From Pterobdella sp. o SKG-2022 (taxonomy: Eukaryota > Annelida > Clitellata > Hirudinida > Piscicolidae): a stretch of 64,000 nt of DNA. The notes beneath the pieces are model-generated. The model was not told the origin of the DNA, searched no databases, and saw only the letters and a program-made list of their open reading frames with translations. The translations under genes and the position numbers were made by a program. Below, piece after piece: positions 37,001-52,555 of the stretch; the stretch's first letter is position 1; every line of letters begins with the position of its first letter. The stretch spans positions 2,452,916 through 2,516,915 of the forward strand of contig OZ038326.1 of NCBI GenBank assembly GCA_964035795.1, given 5' to 3'.

Positions 37001-39897
37001 CTACATATATAATTTTTTTAATAATATAATCATTCAATCATCATCACCACTTCATTATATTCCTCATCTTCCTCTTCTTCTTCCTCATTCTCTTTTCCTT
37101 CTTTCCTCTTCTCCTCCTTCCCCTCCTTTTCTCCCTCCTCCCCCTCCTTTTCCTCTTCCTTCTCCTTTTCATCTTTCTTTTCATAATTATTGTTTTAAGT
37201 TAAAGAACGCTTTTCAACTTGTAGCAATCATGGTTTCTTCATAAAAAAGATGATGTAAATATAAATCTCAATAATTTATATAACATTTGTTTTAAGCTGA
37301 GTAAAGCTCTAAAAGCTTATAACACTTTTGTTGTCGAAGCAATTTGGGAACTTTACACATCCTAATAAGATTTCCTTCTATTTTTGGTGAATTTTTTCTT
37401 CTTTTTTTGCATCCACTTCACTCTATTAGGGCCGACTTTCTAGCATTATTAATTTTGATAAGATTTATACTTCTCCCAGAGCAAATTTATTCGATAAGTT
37501 ATATCGGTCGACTGCAAATACTCTCAATTAATCCTGAACGGTCGTCTCAAGTTATTTATGTCATAAATATTAAACAATCTTTATTTACCATATTTGTCCA
37601 ACTCTAGTTTTATACCGTAAGAATAAAAAAAATAAAAACAAAAATAAAGAAATAATTTTATTTGTTTTTATTATTTTTGAGGATGGTTATCGTGTTTGTT
37701 AATGACAAGCCCCCTTCGATCCTTGATAAAGATTTTTACTTTCATATATTCAACTCCATAGATTCATACCATCAAATTTACCCAACTTTTGCTATCTTGT
37801 ACATATTCACCCCATGGTTTCCATCCAAAGCACACACACCACACAGGACATTTCTTCCGAGACCACCATCAACTTTAAAGCATCCCTCAAAAAGAACTGT
37901 TACATCTTCATGAGGAGTGAGTTGCCAGTGGGCAAGATCTGGAAGGCCAAAGATCTTAAAGGCATCATTGATTATGATATATACAGATCATTACAAAGAA
38001 AAATCGTTGGCTATTGAGTATATATTTATATATAATTGTGTTTATAATACATCATAAAATTTAAAAATCAACCTTTAGCAAAGCAAATTCCAAATTTAAA
38101 ATCACCAATAGTATTCATTTTCAACTCAAACTTCCTCCAGACGTTGAAAAGACGAACGGGTACGTGTTGAAGGGTGCGGAAACGTTACTTCTTCCCTTGA
38201 TCGACTGTGTGAGTGGTGCTGAAGCTTTGACGGTGCTTTCGTGGGTGGTGGAAGAGTTCTGTATGGCGTGGATGTGTGTCATTCTCGAGAAGGCTATCAA
38301 GTTTAGGTTGCGTCTTGTTTTTTTTATCGCTAGACAATTCAGTAACGAGAAATTTAATAGTATACGCTGCAATAATGAGTAAAATACAATGATACGTGAT
38401 GTTGTAATGGTTATAGGAAAATTCTTCATGCAATGCAATGCAGAGTATAATAATACAATAATATACAATAACGTTTATGTTTGTTCAGTTTGTAGGCCAC
38501 ATTGAAATTGCTGTCGATTTGATACATGAAAGGCTTATAAGCTCTACATGTAATATTCAACAATAGATTAAAAAAAACTTCTATTAAAAAGATAACTTTC
38601 ACTATCCAGTCACAGAGGCGCTTGTTTATTGGAGAGGGATTTGGAGAGTTTGAAACTATGGATATCTCATCAACTCGATGAGTCATCCAAGTCCTTAAAG
38701 CAAGACCCTGAGGGTTTATCAAAGGTTGTCTTGTCTCACAGGGTCTTTCACCAGTTCAACAATGTGATTCATCTGCTGAAGCAACAACCTCACAAGAAGA
38801 GTGTCAAAGGAAGTGACGTGGCTACCAAAACTTCTAGTGTTTCTCTGCCTGTCACTTCTAAGGGTATGTTGGAGGGTTGTGGGGGGTTTTGAATAGATAT
38901 CATTTGAGAAATGGGAATATGATCTTGATTGAAAAATTTATAAAAACAGCAATGTTTAATGCATATTTTATTAGGAAATTAAATAAAAATAAAATAGATT
39001 AAATGGAATCTACACATAGTATAGAATAAAGAAACCGATAAAAATACTTTTGAATTTTCATGCGGTTGTATCACACACATACCAGAGAACAAAGCTTCAG
39101 CCTCAGAAAGTACGGAGTCAGACAACACCACAACATCATCATCAATGTCATCTCCCACGAAAAGTGGCAACAGACCACCATTGTTGTCTGTGTCTGGGGC
39201 TAATTCTACTTTCAGCAGCAGTAGTAACCCTTGTAGTAATGCCAGTAACTCTGTCTTAACGACCACTGCTAACAGGTTTAAGAATACCTTCAAAGGAAAG
39301 ACCGCCAACTCACTGTTTGATAAGGGGCCTAGTAAGAATGGTGATAATGATAGGGATGCAGAAGGCAATAAAAAGGATGGTAGTTGTAAGTACGATGCTA
39401 ACAACACTAAATCAAGCCAGGACGCTTCGCCGTTCAAACTCTTCAAATCTGCCAAAGTTGGAACCATCAACACAGAAAATAATCAAAACATCACCAATGA
39501 TTTAGCGCAAAATTTAAGCGACAATAAAAGCAATAATAACGATAATAATAATATAAACAACCATAAATCGGAAGATTTTTTCTTCGTTGGAAAGGCTAGG
39601 CGGGTGAGCAAGGTCACGGTAATGAGCAGTAAAAATATCGAAGAAAATAAATCTTCCAACTTTAATGACAACGTATCGCTATCATATCCGGGTGATAATA
39701 ACAAAAATAACAACAACCAAAATAATAACAAAAATAATAACCGCAAAAACGATTACTTAAACACAAATCACGACACCGACTTGAACAAAGACATATCTAT
39801 AGAGAAGAGAAGTGAGTGGTTGGCACTGCGGGTCAGACGAGGTTCCAGGACTTGGCCCAAGTTGTCCTTGTGCTTTTCTGGCTCTATAGATATGTGA
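31089..39897 (+). CDS. CCDC142: CCDC142 homologue
   Basis: Eight exons: 31089-32754, 34636-34722, 34811-34924, 36022-36254, 37847-37916, 38141-38306, 38616-38863, 39086-39897; total 3,396 bases, 1131 aa. The ATG at 31089 is used; an upstream in-frame TTG is ignored. CCDC142 is a conserved animal protein of unknown function, about 750 aa in human. Matches to the family C-terminus are seen in order: VLSWVVEEFCMAWMCVILEK with an IKFRGACLLERDL stretch (family AWLDHILMHGIRFSLQGALQLKQDF), VLSHRVFHQFNNVIHLLKQQ (family SVFQQLDGALLCLLQQP), and the extreme C-terminus EWLALRVRRGSRTW (family AWLALRQHQRPRW). The first exon alone codes 555 helical residues. The extra length is mostly an Asn/Ser-rich low-complexity block in the last exon. 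The acceptor of exon 4 (TTAAG) is weak; the frame forces it or a missed microexon. Confidence 0.85.
34065..34302. repeat. 118-base tandem duplication
   Basis: Copy 1 (34065-34182) and copy 2 (34183-34302) share almost every base, including AAGAGGC, CTATATAAGTAATTCATT, an ATT-rich stretch, ACTCTGGTAAACGAAAACAG and GAGTTAGTTAAAATGTTTCT. It lies in CCDC142 intron 1. The high identity points to a recent local duplication. Confidence 0.9.
36375..36450. repeat. Dispersed repeat, copy 1
   Basis: GCGCCCTGCGAAACCTACCA and the following 50 bases resemble 46130-46205 (ACGCCCTGTGGAACCTAATG...). Shared blocks are CGCCCTG, AACCTA, CTGCG/TTGCG, CCCAA/CCCTAA and GAGCGAC/GAGGCGAC. It is GC-richer than its surroundings and sits in CCDC142 intron 4. 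The family is unknown. Confidence 0.5.
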
Positions 39898-41399
39898 CTT
39901 GAATCAACAGAATATTTAACCTTCTTACCTAATTACTATTTCTATCATTATTCTTTTTTATAATTATTCTTATTTTTGTTTTTATTATTATTATCATTGT
40001 CATTATTAATTTTACTGATATCATTTATAATCTCTCATCATCATCGTTGTCTGGAATCATTACTGGCGTGGGGGCACTATTTAGACCAGAACACTTGTTA
40101 TTCTTATTCTCATTTTTATTATTATTGTTATTAGTATTATTATTATTATTTCTATTATGCTTGTTGTTATTACCAATTAGTATTATTTTCATTCACCTAA
40201 ACGGTAACTATATTTTTCTCATACGTGCTAGTAGCAATGTCTTGAGAGGAGCTTAGGAGGCTTTTTTGGGGCGAGTTGTTGCGTTAAGCCGGCTTTTATG
40301 GCTTCAAGACACGTTTTTGACTTTTTCACACACAAAATGTACATATACAGTGATAGTTAAGATCTCGATTGTGCAACATATGAGTTTATAATTAGATACT
40401 ATTGAGATTTACCACCTACTATGATGCTATCTGTAAGGCGTCCGCAGTACTATAGATACTTTATTGATTAATAGAGTTAAAACTTTATTGGTTAGTATAT
40501 AGAACAATTTATGGATTTTAATGGTTTTGATGTGTAAATTTTAGACTTGTAATTTAATTGTTCAAGCGATTGTTCATATCGTGTAAAGATTTATGCGCTT
40601 CATGTTCATGTTTTGAGTTTTGATTTCAAAATTAACTTAAAATTAATTCAATTTTTTTTTTGTTTCAATTTAATGCAAAGTTTTCCAGTGATTATGGGTT
40701 TTGATCTGATTTTTTAAGAATGTAATATTTTGAAATCGTGTGAAGCTGCTATTAAAAGCATAAGATTTTCTGGAATTTTTAAGACTGCATTTATGCATTC
40801 GTTTTTTACTGTTTTCAAGATTTATTTGTAAAATATTTTATTTTAATGTTTATTTTTAAAACGATTTATTTTAATATTCTTTTTTCAAATAATTCATTTT
40901 AATATTCTTTTTTTCAAATGATTTATTTTCATTTTTAATTCTTTCCCACTATTTATTTGTTAAATATTTTTAAAACCATTTTGACGGCTGTTTTCCTAGG
41001 AAGTTTCCACCGATCTCATTATATCCACCTATATTTCACTCATTTTTTTTGCAATTCATTTAAAATCTATTACCTTTTCACTAGTCTTCATTCAGTTATT
41101 TGTTAATGGCTTTTTTAACCTTCATCAACCACCTTACTTGATCTCACGTGGCGTCGTCTCAAATCAGAGTAATTTTGCTGTGGTTCTTTCGTTTGAATAG
41201 AACAAAAATAATTGAATATTTCATTTGATTTGAATAGATGCTATCTTTTTGACACATCTCACATTAGAAACAATTCAATAGTGGATTCGTATGTGAAAGA
41301 TATAGGATTTTCAATCCTAATTATCTCCGTGGTTGAGTTTTCGACTCATTCAATTACAACTTAAATTAAGGACATCAAACAAAGTATTTATTGAATGAC

Positions 41400-41440
41400 A
41401 CGAAGCTTTTCGTAAGGCTAGCTTACATTATCAAGTAATG
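41400..41440. repeat. Dispersed repeat family B, copy 1
   Basis: AAGCTTTTCGTAAGGCTAGC followed by TTACATTATCAAG. Similar sequences occur at 41764-41800 and 54232-54272. The consensus is roughly AAGCTTTTCGTAAGTC then NAGCTCACATTATCAAG. Confidence 0.55.
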
Positions 41441-41591
41441 CAACTTGTTTACAAAAGGTGTGTCGCAAACCTAAGTTTAATATAGAGTATAAGTTGAAAA
41501 CTTTTTATGTATGTGTAATGTACCACTCCTTTGAGTCTTAGCTGATACACGGTAAAATTATACTTTTACATTTTCAACCACCCTTGTGCAG

Positions 41592-41705
41592 TTGTCTCTT
41601 CCGACGGATTCTGAGTTCAAAAGTTTACTACAGAAATGGAATAAAACTGGAAAATTATTTCAGTCGAGTGTGGCATCAAAATACAAATCGGATTTGATAT
41701 ATTAT
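41592..41705 (+). CDS. Exon-like frame, unassigned
   Basis: After CACCCTTGTGCAG (acceptor-like) the plus strand reads LSLPTDSEFKSLLQKWNKTG and about 17 more residues to a TAA. Composition is more protein-like than the flanks, and it could be a terminal exon of an unrecognised gene. No partner exon is seen. CCDC142 already ends upstream at its family C-terminus. It could be chance. Confidence 0.2.
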
Positions 41706-41763
41706 TAAAGCTACCTATTACAAAATAAACTCAATTCAAAAATTTTTATTGACTGAATTATAA

Positions 41764-41850
41764 AAAGCTTTCCGTAAGTCAAACTGGCATTATCGAATAG
41801 ACTATGCACACTGTTGCAGTTGATAATGTCTTGCGCATATCGAAAAGCTT
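41764..41850. repeat. Dispersed repeat family B, copy 2, palindromic
   Basis: AAGCTTTCCGTAAGTC at the left end and ATATCGAAAAGCTT at the right end are imperfect inverted copies, each also carrying an inverted GCATTATC/GATAATG(T). The unit is therefore a palindromic version of the 41400 copy. Confidence 0.55.
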
Positions 41851-43334
41851 AGTATTTGAAAAAATTATATCAAATACTGATGATACATTTTAAAATTGTT
41901 TGAAATCAAACACCCAGTTTTGTCAAACAAAATTTTTGCCAAGCTTTTTATTTTACTAACATTATTGTCATGTAAATTATAATGTTGAACGTAGAAAGCC
42001 TTTGGACCATTTATGGTTGAATGTTCGATTTCATATCATTGTGCCATTTGGTCTCTTCTGCGTCATTCTGATAATTTAGCTTTACAAAAGTTCTATAAGA
42101 CCAATCAATCTGGTCTATTTGTTACGTTGACGACGTCATTTGTGACTAAGACTAATTAGTTTATTGATCTATTTATGGGACTGGCTTAGTTATCCAGCAT
42201 TCGTTGATTTTGGAAAATACCTTGTGGGTTTTTAGCTCATGGAGAGAAAGATTTTATCGATGGGTTTTTGATTCAAGTATAAAATCTATTTTTAAATAAG
42301 CAAAACTTAATTTTTTTGAGTTGTTTGAAAATATTTCAAGCCATGCTATCATGGGCATTGTGAGCTCTATTTTCAGTATTTATTAATAAGAAAAAATTTT
42401 TTTTCAATCATTGTTGTTGCTATTGGTAACAATATCAGGAACAAAAGAGGCATCATAAACGATCAGGTCTTATCGATTCGTTTTAAGTTACTATTTTTAG
42501 CGAATTCCATCTCAAAATTGAAAAATGAAGAAAATATCAGCTAAAGCTAAATATAGTAAAAATAATTTTATTTCATATAGAAAATAAAATTTTATATAAT
42601 CATTATGCAAATATAAATTATTAAATTTTATCTATATAGCGTCAAAATGAAACATCAAATACTTTAAGTTTTTTTTTAATGAAAATGTGAAGATTCTCTT
42701 CAAAGTGAAGCTTAATTAATTAATTCAAAGTATCAAACGGTTATTTGAAATCTTTAATCATTCGAAGGCTCTATTTATTTCATTAAAATTATGAGATTCG
42801 ATTCATATCGAGTCCTTTTACTTCTTCAATATACTTAACAACGTTAAAAACATGAAGAATTGATTGGAATATTTTAATTCTTGGAGCCAAACATAAATAT
42901 TCAAATAAAAACATTTGGGATTGAAATATGGATTCAATGTGAGTCTGATATCAAAAATAACATTATCTTCAAGATCTATCAAGCTTTTCTTAATAAGTTT
43001 GAATTTGGTAAATTAACTTTAAAATTGAATAAACGCTTAACAACAGCAAAAACTAAAACAACCAGAAAAAAAGGTAGAAAACACAGTATAATCATACAGG
43101 AGACCAAATACTTTGTTTGCTACTCATTAGCGTTCCTAAGGCACTCTGAATCATGTATTGCTAATATTATTTGTTTATGTATGACATTTCAGAACTCGCT
43201 TCCTGTTTCTCAGTTGGCTGCGACAAGTCTCAGCTTGCTATTGAAACTTCCTTTAACTACATAAAAGAGGCGAGTTTTTTCAAACTGAAATTAGGCTCTC
43301 GATTGAATTATTCTGGTTATTAACTAACTTAACC

Positions 43335-45235
43335 ATGCGTTTGAATAGTTTTTCACACAGAAAAACTCTCGTTTTGGGTGTAATGATAGTAGTTTGGGGG
43401 CTGTTCTCGTTTGCTCTGGGAATTTCCCAAACCTCCTACTCTGCTTTCAGTTTCCCTTTCGGAAATACTGGTTATGGTATTTGGTGCGGTCTATTTGTGA
43501 GTGTTTTATATTAATAATAATACTTGTGACCATAATTACAACAGTATTAGTTTTTAATTTTGATTATTTTTGTCATTAAAGTTTGTTTTTATTGCGCCGA
43601 AAAAAGCCACTGGGACCTGTTTTACTTAATAGGATTTAAAATTATTGGTGAACAAAAACGCCATATCAGCACTTTTCTATTTCAGTTTGTTGCGGTAGGG
43701 GGACTCAATATAGCTCTGGGTCTGATGATCAGGCCAACCCTTGTGAGTCTGTAATGTTAACTGACATAAACTCCATCAGCATCATATTAACCGCATTTGA
43801 ACGCTAATTTTCATCATCATTATCCTATCGACTGCCGTCGAATAATACTTTCACCACCTCTTGAAACCCTTCAAACCAACACACCTCCAGGTCTTATGGG
43901 CGATTGTGATGAATTTATTGTCCATTTTTTTCTCTCTCATTCAAACTGGTCTGGGCATTGCGTCAGCTCACCAAGATTACAACGCTATGTATTTGAGGAA
44001 CAACCCAAGTGAAAATCGTTTCTTTCACCAGTATCAAATCATTTTATCATTACAGAAGTTATAGTATTCTTATAAAAGTTGTTTTATATTATGGAAACTA
44101 ATGTAACATTCTACAAACATCCTATGTACTATTAGATTAGTTGGTTTTTAACGTCTTCTCATCTTGAAGTATAACATCTTCAGATTAATAGCAACATTTT
44201 GTGTAGGGGCGTTAGTTACATTCCCCAAAAACCAACCTGCTCCTTATAGATGATGCCAAATCTTTGGAGCTAGCTGACCACTTCAAGAAGTACTTACCAA
44301 TGATTAATGACGTAGCTTCGTACAGAAACCTTGTGCCGGTTTGTAACCATATCCACATTTTTTTTGAACATATTATCACTCAATTACAAGTAAGGTTATC
44401 CTATCCTTAACTTCAAAAGTTTTTAAGCCAAAAATGTTTAGTTCACTTTTAAATTTTTTGACTATATTACATATCCACACTCTTTCTTAAACATTAAATT
44501 CGATTTTATTGATCATCAAATTGTAACAAAACTCTCCCGTCCCACTAACAGAACATTCATGACGGAAGCATAGCGGTTAGCGCATTGCTAGCCTGGTGTG
44601 GAATCATCGTATGCGTCTGCTGCTCCATGGTGTTTGCTTCATGTGCACGAGTCACCTGCTGTCCTGATGTTTGTTGGTGGTTATATTGGAGGGGATGTTC
44701 CCTGGTGGTTTGAATAGGGTGGCATATACTGGAATTATAATATCGGGATGTAATGTATGGGGTTTCAAATTTCTATTGTTTTTAATTGTTTCTGTACTTT
44801 TTTCATGGTATTGTAGTGTGATGTGTGTTTTTTTTGGGCGTCTCAGTTCTTTTTTTGTGCTATAGAATACTTAAGCACATTTTGCGTCCTTCATTGTGAG
44901 TCGATTGTAGCATTGAGCTATAAAAATGTAAGTTATTTTTCCAACTGAAGCATTCACTTTTTTCAATTGTTTCAAACCACTTTTATTCTCATAATTTGAT
45001 TCGATTCAATCCAAATAATATAATTTTTTAAACACCGATAATCCAACATTTGTTAATCATTAATTATATCATTTGAATAATACCAATAATACCTTTATTT
45101 GATATCAAAGATACTCTTCTTATCATACTTATAATATAATTTTATCATACCGTATGATTCAAGGTTAAACTCGACTTGGATACAATGGCGATAATATCCC
45201 CGGTTGGAAACAGGACCAAACATAGCAACTACTGA
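43335..45235 (+). CDS. MS4A/CD20-like four-span membrane protein 1
   Basis: Exons: 43335-43496, 43686-43742, 43891-44008, 44250-44338, 44552-44668, 45164-45235 (204 aa). Four hydrophobic segments fit the CD20-like fold: LVLGVMIVVWGLFSFALGIS; GYGIWCGLFFVAVGGLNIAL; VLWAIVMNLLSIFFSLIQTG; and VSALLAWCGIIVCVCCSMVF. The YGIWCG turn before helix 2 is shared with the gene at 48611-51855, as are the phase-0 intron after it and the 57-base next exon. A hydrophilic insert (NDAKSLELADHFKKYLPMIN onward) lengthens the loop between helices 3 and 4. Without the last splice the frame would stop at 44713. The spliced tail VKLDLDTMAIISPVGNRTKH is preferred because it matches the layout of the paralogue. The first exon is uncertain: the ATG at 43335 is in frame, but an upstream exon near 43199 is possible. 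Function unknown. Confidence 0.75.
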
Positions 45236-48200
45236 AGTTTATTATTTATATTGTTTATATTTTTAAATTATTTTATGAGGTTTTTTTTTACTCTTTTTTA
45301 TCATTTTTTCCAATATTTTGTTTTTTAGTTCTTTCTTTTTTATTGCATTGATGTTTTTGTGATATCCATTTTTTCTTTCTTAATAATTTCTATTGTTGGT
45401 TTTTTAAATTAGTTTATTTTTTATTTTTCATCATTATGTAGTTTTAGGTATCTACCCTAATTGTTTTTTCAATTCATTTTTTTTTCATGCTTAAATTTTT
45501 TCGTATTTTTCCCTTCTTTTATTTATTGTTACTCGTTATTTTTTAATTCAAATTCAAAATGATTTTTATAGATTTAGATTAATAGAGCTCTAAATGTTTT
45601 TTTATTCTCATCAACATTCATCGCACAATTTAGTTATTCAATACCCTAAAATTTTATTTTTCTTCAAGGAATTTTCAGCGTGAAAATACAATGAAGAGAG
45701 AAAACACTGAACTTGACAATTTCAATTATATATTTTAATTTTTTTTTGGATTCAAATCAATTGAATAGTTTTTTTTGAGAATTTGATACATTTTGAAGTT
45801 GAAGGATGATCTCTTCATTGGTCTACAAACACTGAACATTGGGAACTATTTTTCGTTTAACCCATTTTGAATGGTTTTTATTGAAAATTTCAAAAGTAAC
45901 TTTTTCAGATATATTTCGGTGTTTCCAAAACAATCTTATATATCTTTTTGACATAACTTTGAATTTATTTTGCTGTATCTTGAAGTGAGTACAGAAAACA
46001 GCTCGTGTTGACTTAATTCAACTCATAAATTTTGTATCATTTGCTTTGAGGTTTTTTTCACATTAAACTGTTACCTAAGAACATTTTAAAATAAATCCCT
46101 ACGACAATTCTCAAGAAAATTACAATTCGTGGAACGCCCTGTGGAACCTAATGATTGCGACACAGAAAACCCTAAAAGAGGCGACTTAGTTATCAACATT
46201 CTTACTAGATTTGTGTTTGGTTAGTACTTTAAATACAAAATCAAAAGTCACTAGGTTCGAAGCTTGTATAAGCCCACTTCACAATGAGCGTGGTAAATGA
46301 ACGGATTTAAAAAGTATATAATGAAACTACACAAATTATAGACTAAAAATCCACAAGTTCATCTTAATTGATTCCAGTAGACATTGATCATTCACTAAGA
46401 GTGAGTGTATGAAGTGATGCTTCTGAGGTTTCTTTTTGGCGTTAAAGATGATGCAGAAACAAAGCTACGTATGTAGAAAAAAAACTTTTGACATTAACCA
46501 TACAAGTTTCAATGATTCTGTCCAAGAAAGATGAGTATTACAGAGACCACTTGAAGCTATGAATGTTGAAACTGAATGTCAAGTTTGCATTTATAATCTA
46601 ATATTATGATCATTCAAGCCATCATATTCTCAATATTTTGAATTTTATGAAAATTTTATTAAAAATGAAAAAAAAATTTAATAATTAAATATAAAATAAA
46701 TTAAAACCCCAAAAATTATCAATCTGGACACAAATTGGCTGAACAAACCACAAACCTTCAAACCACCTTCAACCAAAACTCAGCACTAATTAGACTACAT
46801 GTGAGTGTTGGCTTTAAGTAATATTTTTAATCTTCAAGTTATAACTCATTATTTATTGATTATTATTAGTATTATTGGTTCAATTCTTTATATTTTATTG
46901 TTTATTTTTGTAATTATTTTTTAATGATTTAATTATTATTAGATTATATTATTATTATATTATTTTTATTTGTGTTGTTATTGTTCATTAGTGTTTATTA
47001 ATACACATATTCATTCAGATTTTGTTATTATGTTTCTACATAATGGCTCAATACTTATATATTAAACTATATGTAATATATTTATAAGGGGTTTGATGGT
47101 GAGCTCTTATGCTTTTTGAGACCAAGTTTCAATAAAAAATTTTTTTTGAGATAATTTTATTGATTAAAATAATCCTCTAGTTAGACAAATATTCCATTTC
47201 TAAGCAATATACTCCTAATTTAATGTTATTTGTGAATTTAATCAAAAAAATAATTATTATTTTTTGTATGATTAATAAAGCTTTGAAGATAGCGGTAACT
47301 TTGGAAATATTTCAATTTATTTTACCTAAGATACAAATTAGTACTAAGACATTCCTACGTCACCCAGGTTAGCTGGACCTAGTCTGAATACTTCATTTAG
47401 TACTTGAGCTCATTTTTTTTCATTCATAATTTTTCCATATTTGTGAGGCGAAAACTATGCACTGTAACCAATCCACAATCATTTTATCGCTTGAACCATG
47501 AACTTCAATTTCACAAGTATTTACTGAATTCATTTAAAAATAATCAATCATCTGAGAGTTTTTAAATTCATTCAAAAATTTTTCTCTTAATTTATTTTTT
47601 AGGAGCACATTGCACCACAATTGAGAGCTTCAGGTTAATTGAATAGATGTAAAAATTTTCAATGGGTTCTACTTCAGATTATGACCATTATGAATTTTAT
47701 ACCATGGATTTTATATTCTCATAAATTTATTTAATATATCTTTTATTAAAATTGTACTAAATTTCATTAAAATTGTGTATTAGAATTAATATTCTATAAG
47801 AGTGCATCTTTTGTATCTTTATATATTTCATTCGGCTACAGTACGTTATTTAAACTTTGTAATAGATATCCTATTTCAAATTATTTTTAGGTGAATAGTT
47901 TAGTCAAATTTTATTATTCTAACAAGATCATGTGTGGCTTGGGTGATAAGAAGTAGTGTGAAATTATTAACATTAAGACTGCTGACGTCACTCTTATTAA
48001 CAGGTGCTTAAGAGTCCTTAGACATGACAATAATGACAAGAATTTGATTTTTTCAAATAAATAAAGTACAATTAGTTGATAAATTTTATAAAATCTATTA
48101 GTTTTATATAATGATTCATCAAAATAGTTTGTAAAACAAAAATTTGAATCATTGTATACAACAAGCCCAAGTACCAATTAGTTTTACAATTATAATACAT

Positions 48201-48610
48201 CAAATATACATTCATATATACCAGTATTCAAATGAGAGCCAAGTTTAATTGCATGTGTTGCTTGGCTAGTATATAAAGCAAAAATGGGATTCACACCTGA
48301 TTTTCTAATCAGGTTGGTTTTAGTTGTCCCAGTGTTTCACAGATAATTTTTGGATGTTTATTTTATCATAAGTTCATAATTAATATTGATGAGTTCAAAT
48401 TTTTTAAAATTTTATTTTATTTTTATTTAAATCTTTTTTGTTATTTCTTTTTTATGTTTTTATTACAAATAGTTCATTCCTGTTTAATTTTTAAGAATTT
48501 TACATAATTAATTCGATGCAAATAAACGTTTGAATCAGAGTCTTAGTCATTATACTTTAAAGTAAAATCAACTCTTTATAAATATTCAAACCCTGCTAGA
48601 TAGTATAAAG
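45236..48610. other. Intergenic between the two MS4A-like genes
   Basis: 3.4 kb of AT-rich DNA with T-rich runs near 45240-45560, a GC-richer repeat copy at 46130-46205, and ATT-type runs near 46850-47000. A short frame ending at GTGAGT near 46800 is rejected as an exon. No supported gene. Confidence 0.5.
46130..46205. repeat. Dispersed repeat, copy 2
   Basis: ACGCCCTGTGGAACCTAATG and the next 50 bases correspond to 36375-36450. Some 50 bases further on, CTAGGTTCGAAGC at about 46253 resembles a tRNA B-box, which would suit a tRNA-derived SINE, but no A-box is clear. Confidence 0.45.
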
Positions 48611-51855
<3,245 letters not shown>

Positions 51856-52555
51856 TGAGATGCTCATCACAATTTAATTATTCTCAAATTTTATGTACTA
51901 TTTACGTTTCTAAAACAAGTTTAATAGGTAATGATGAAGTTTGAAAGATAATTAAATTATAAAACAACAGACGTTTTCTGCAGTTTTTTATGCTTGAATT
52001 ACTTTCGAACCTAATATTTTCATTCCATACAAACAATTCTTCATGAAAATTTGATTTCTTTTGTTTCAGTTTGAAAACAATGAGCTTTGTTATGATTGCC
52101 TTATTTTGTAATGATTTTAGCCTACCTTTACACTCTTTCGGTTTAATAATTTGTCAATGATTCAGGGTTTGATTTTTTAGGATTAATATTTTTGCCCTAT
52201 TTTATGTCGTTATAACCATACAAAATTCTAAAAACTTTGATAGAATTGTATATTTTGATAAGTATCCTCCTATATTAACATAGTAAATCATACACGCCCT
52301 ATTCTTTATATAAGGAGATGCCAACGAAGACAACTGATTTTCAATGGCGTTGGAACTAATTATTAATGAATATTATGTGTTTAAATCTCTCAAACTTATG
52401 ATACACAAGTCTTGATCAAACTAAACTCTGAAATGTTTAAATTTAGAGATATTTCGATGAAAGAATAAAAAAATTTTTAGCGGCGCTTCTCCGATGAGAT
52501 TTAATACTAAAAGAGGATACATTGAATGGAATAATAAACAAGATGGCACATTAAA
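51856..52555. other. Intergenic with TATA box
   Basis: 700 bases between the second MS4A-like gene and the orphan membrane gene. A TATATAAGG at 52307-52315 is the best promoter element, about 240 bases before the next ATG. Nothing else is seen. Confidence 0.55.
52307..52315 (+). promoter_or_regulatory. TATA box of orphan membrane gene
   Basis: TATATAAGG fits the TATA consensus and lies 241 bases upstream of the ATG at 52556, leaving room for a 5' untranslated region of about 210 bases. Confidence 0.45.

Larger units (their letters stand above)
39898..43334. other. Intergenic CCDC142 to MS4A-like 1
   Basis: 3.4 kb, AT-rich, with ATT-type runs at 39950-40170 that probably belong to the CCDC142 3' untranslated region. 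It also holds two related repeat copies (41400-41440 and 41764-41850) and an exon-like frame at 41592-41705. An upstream exon of MS4A-like 1 may also be hidden here. Confidence 0.5.

Noticed and set aside
38121..39473. Several frames on both strands within the CCDC142 region
   Set aside because: They overlap exons that match the CCDC142 C-terminus in another frame.
44669..44713. Reading MS4A-like 1 exon 5 through to TGA at 44713
   Set aside because: The alternative splice to 45164 gives a tail resembling the paralogue's layout in the correct phase; the read-through tail is Trp/Cys-rich and unlike it. Both remain possible.
46725..46805. Frame KLAEQTTNLQTTFNQNSALI ending at a GTGAGT donor
   Set aside because: No AG acceptor occurs between the preceding in-frame stop and the segment, so it cannot be a normal internal exon, and no ATG is available.
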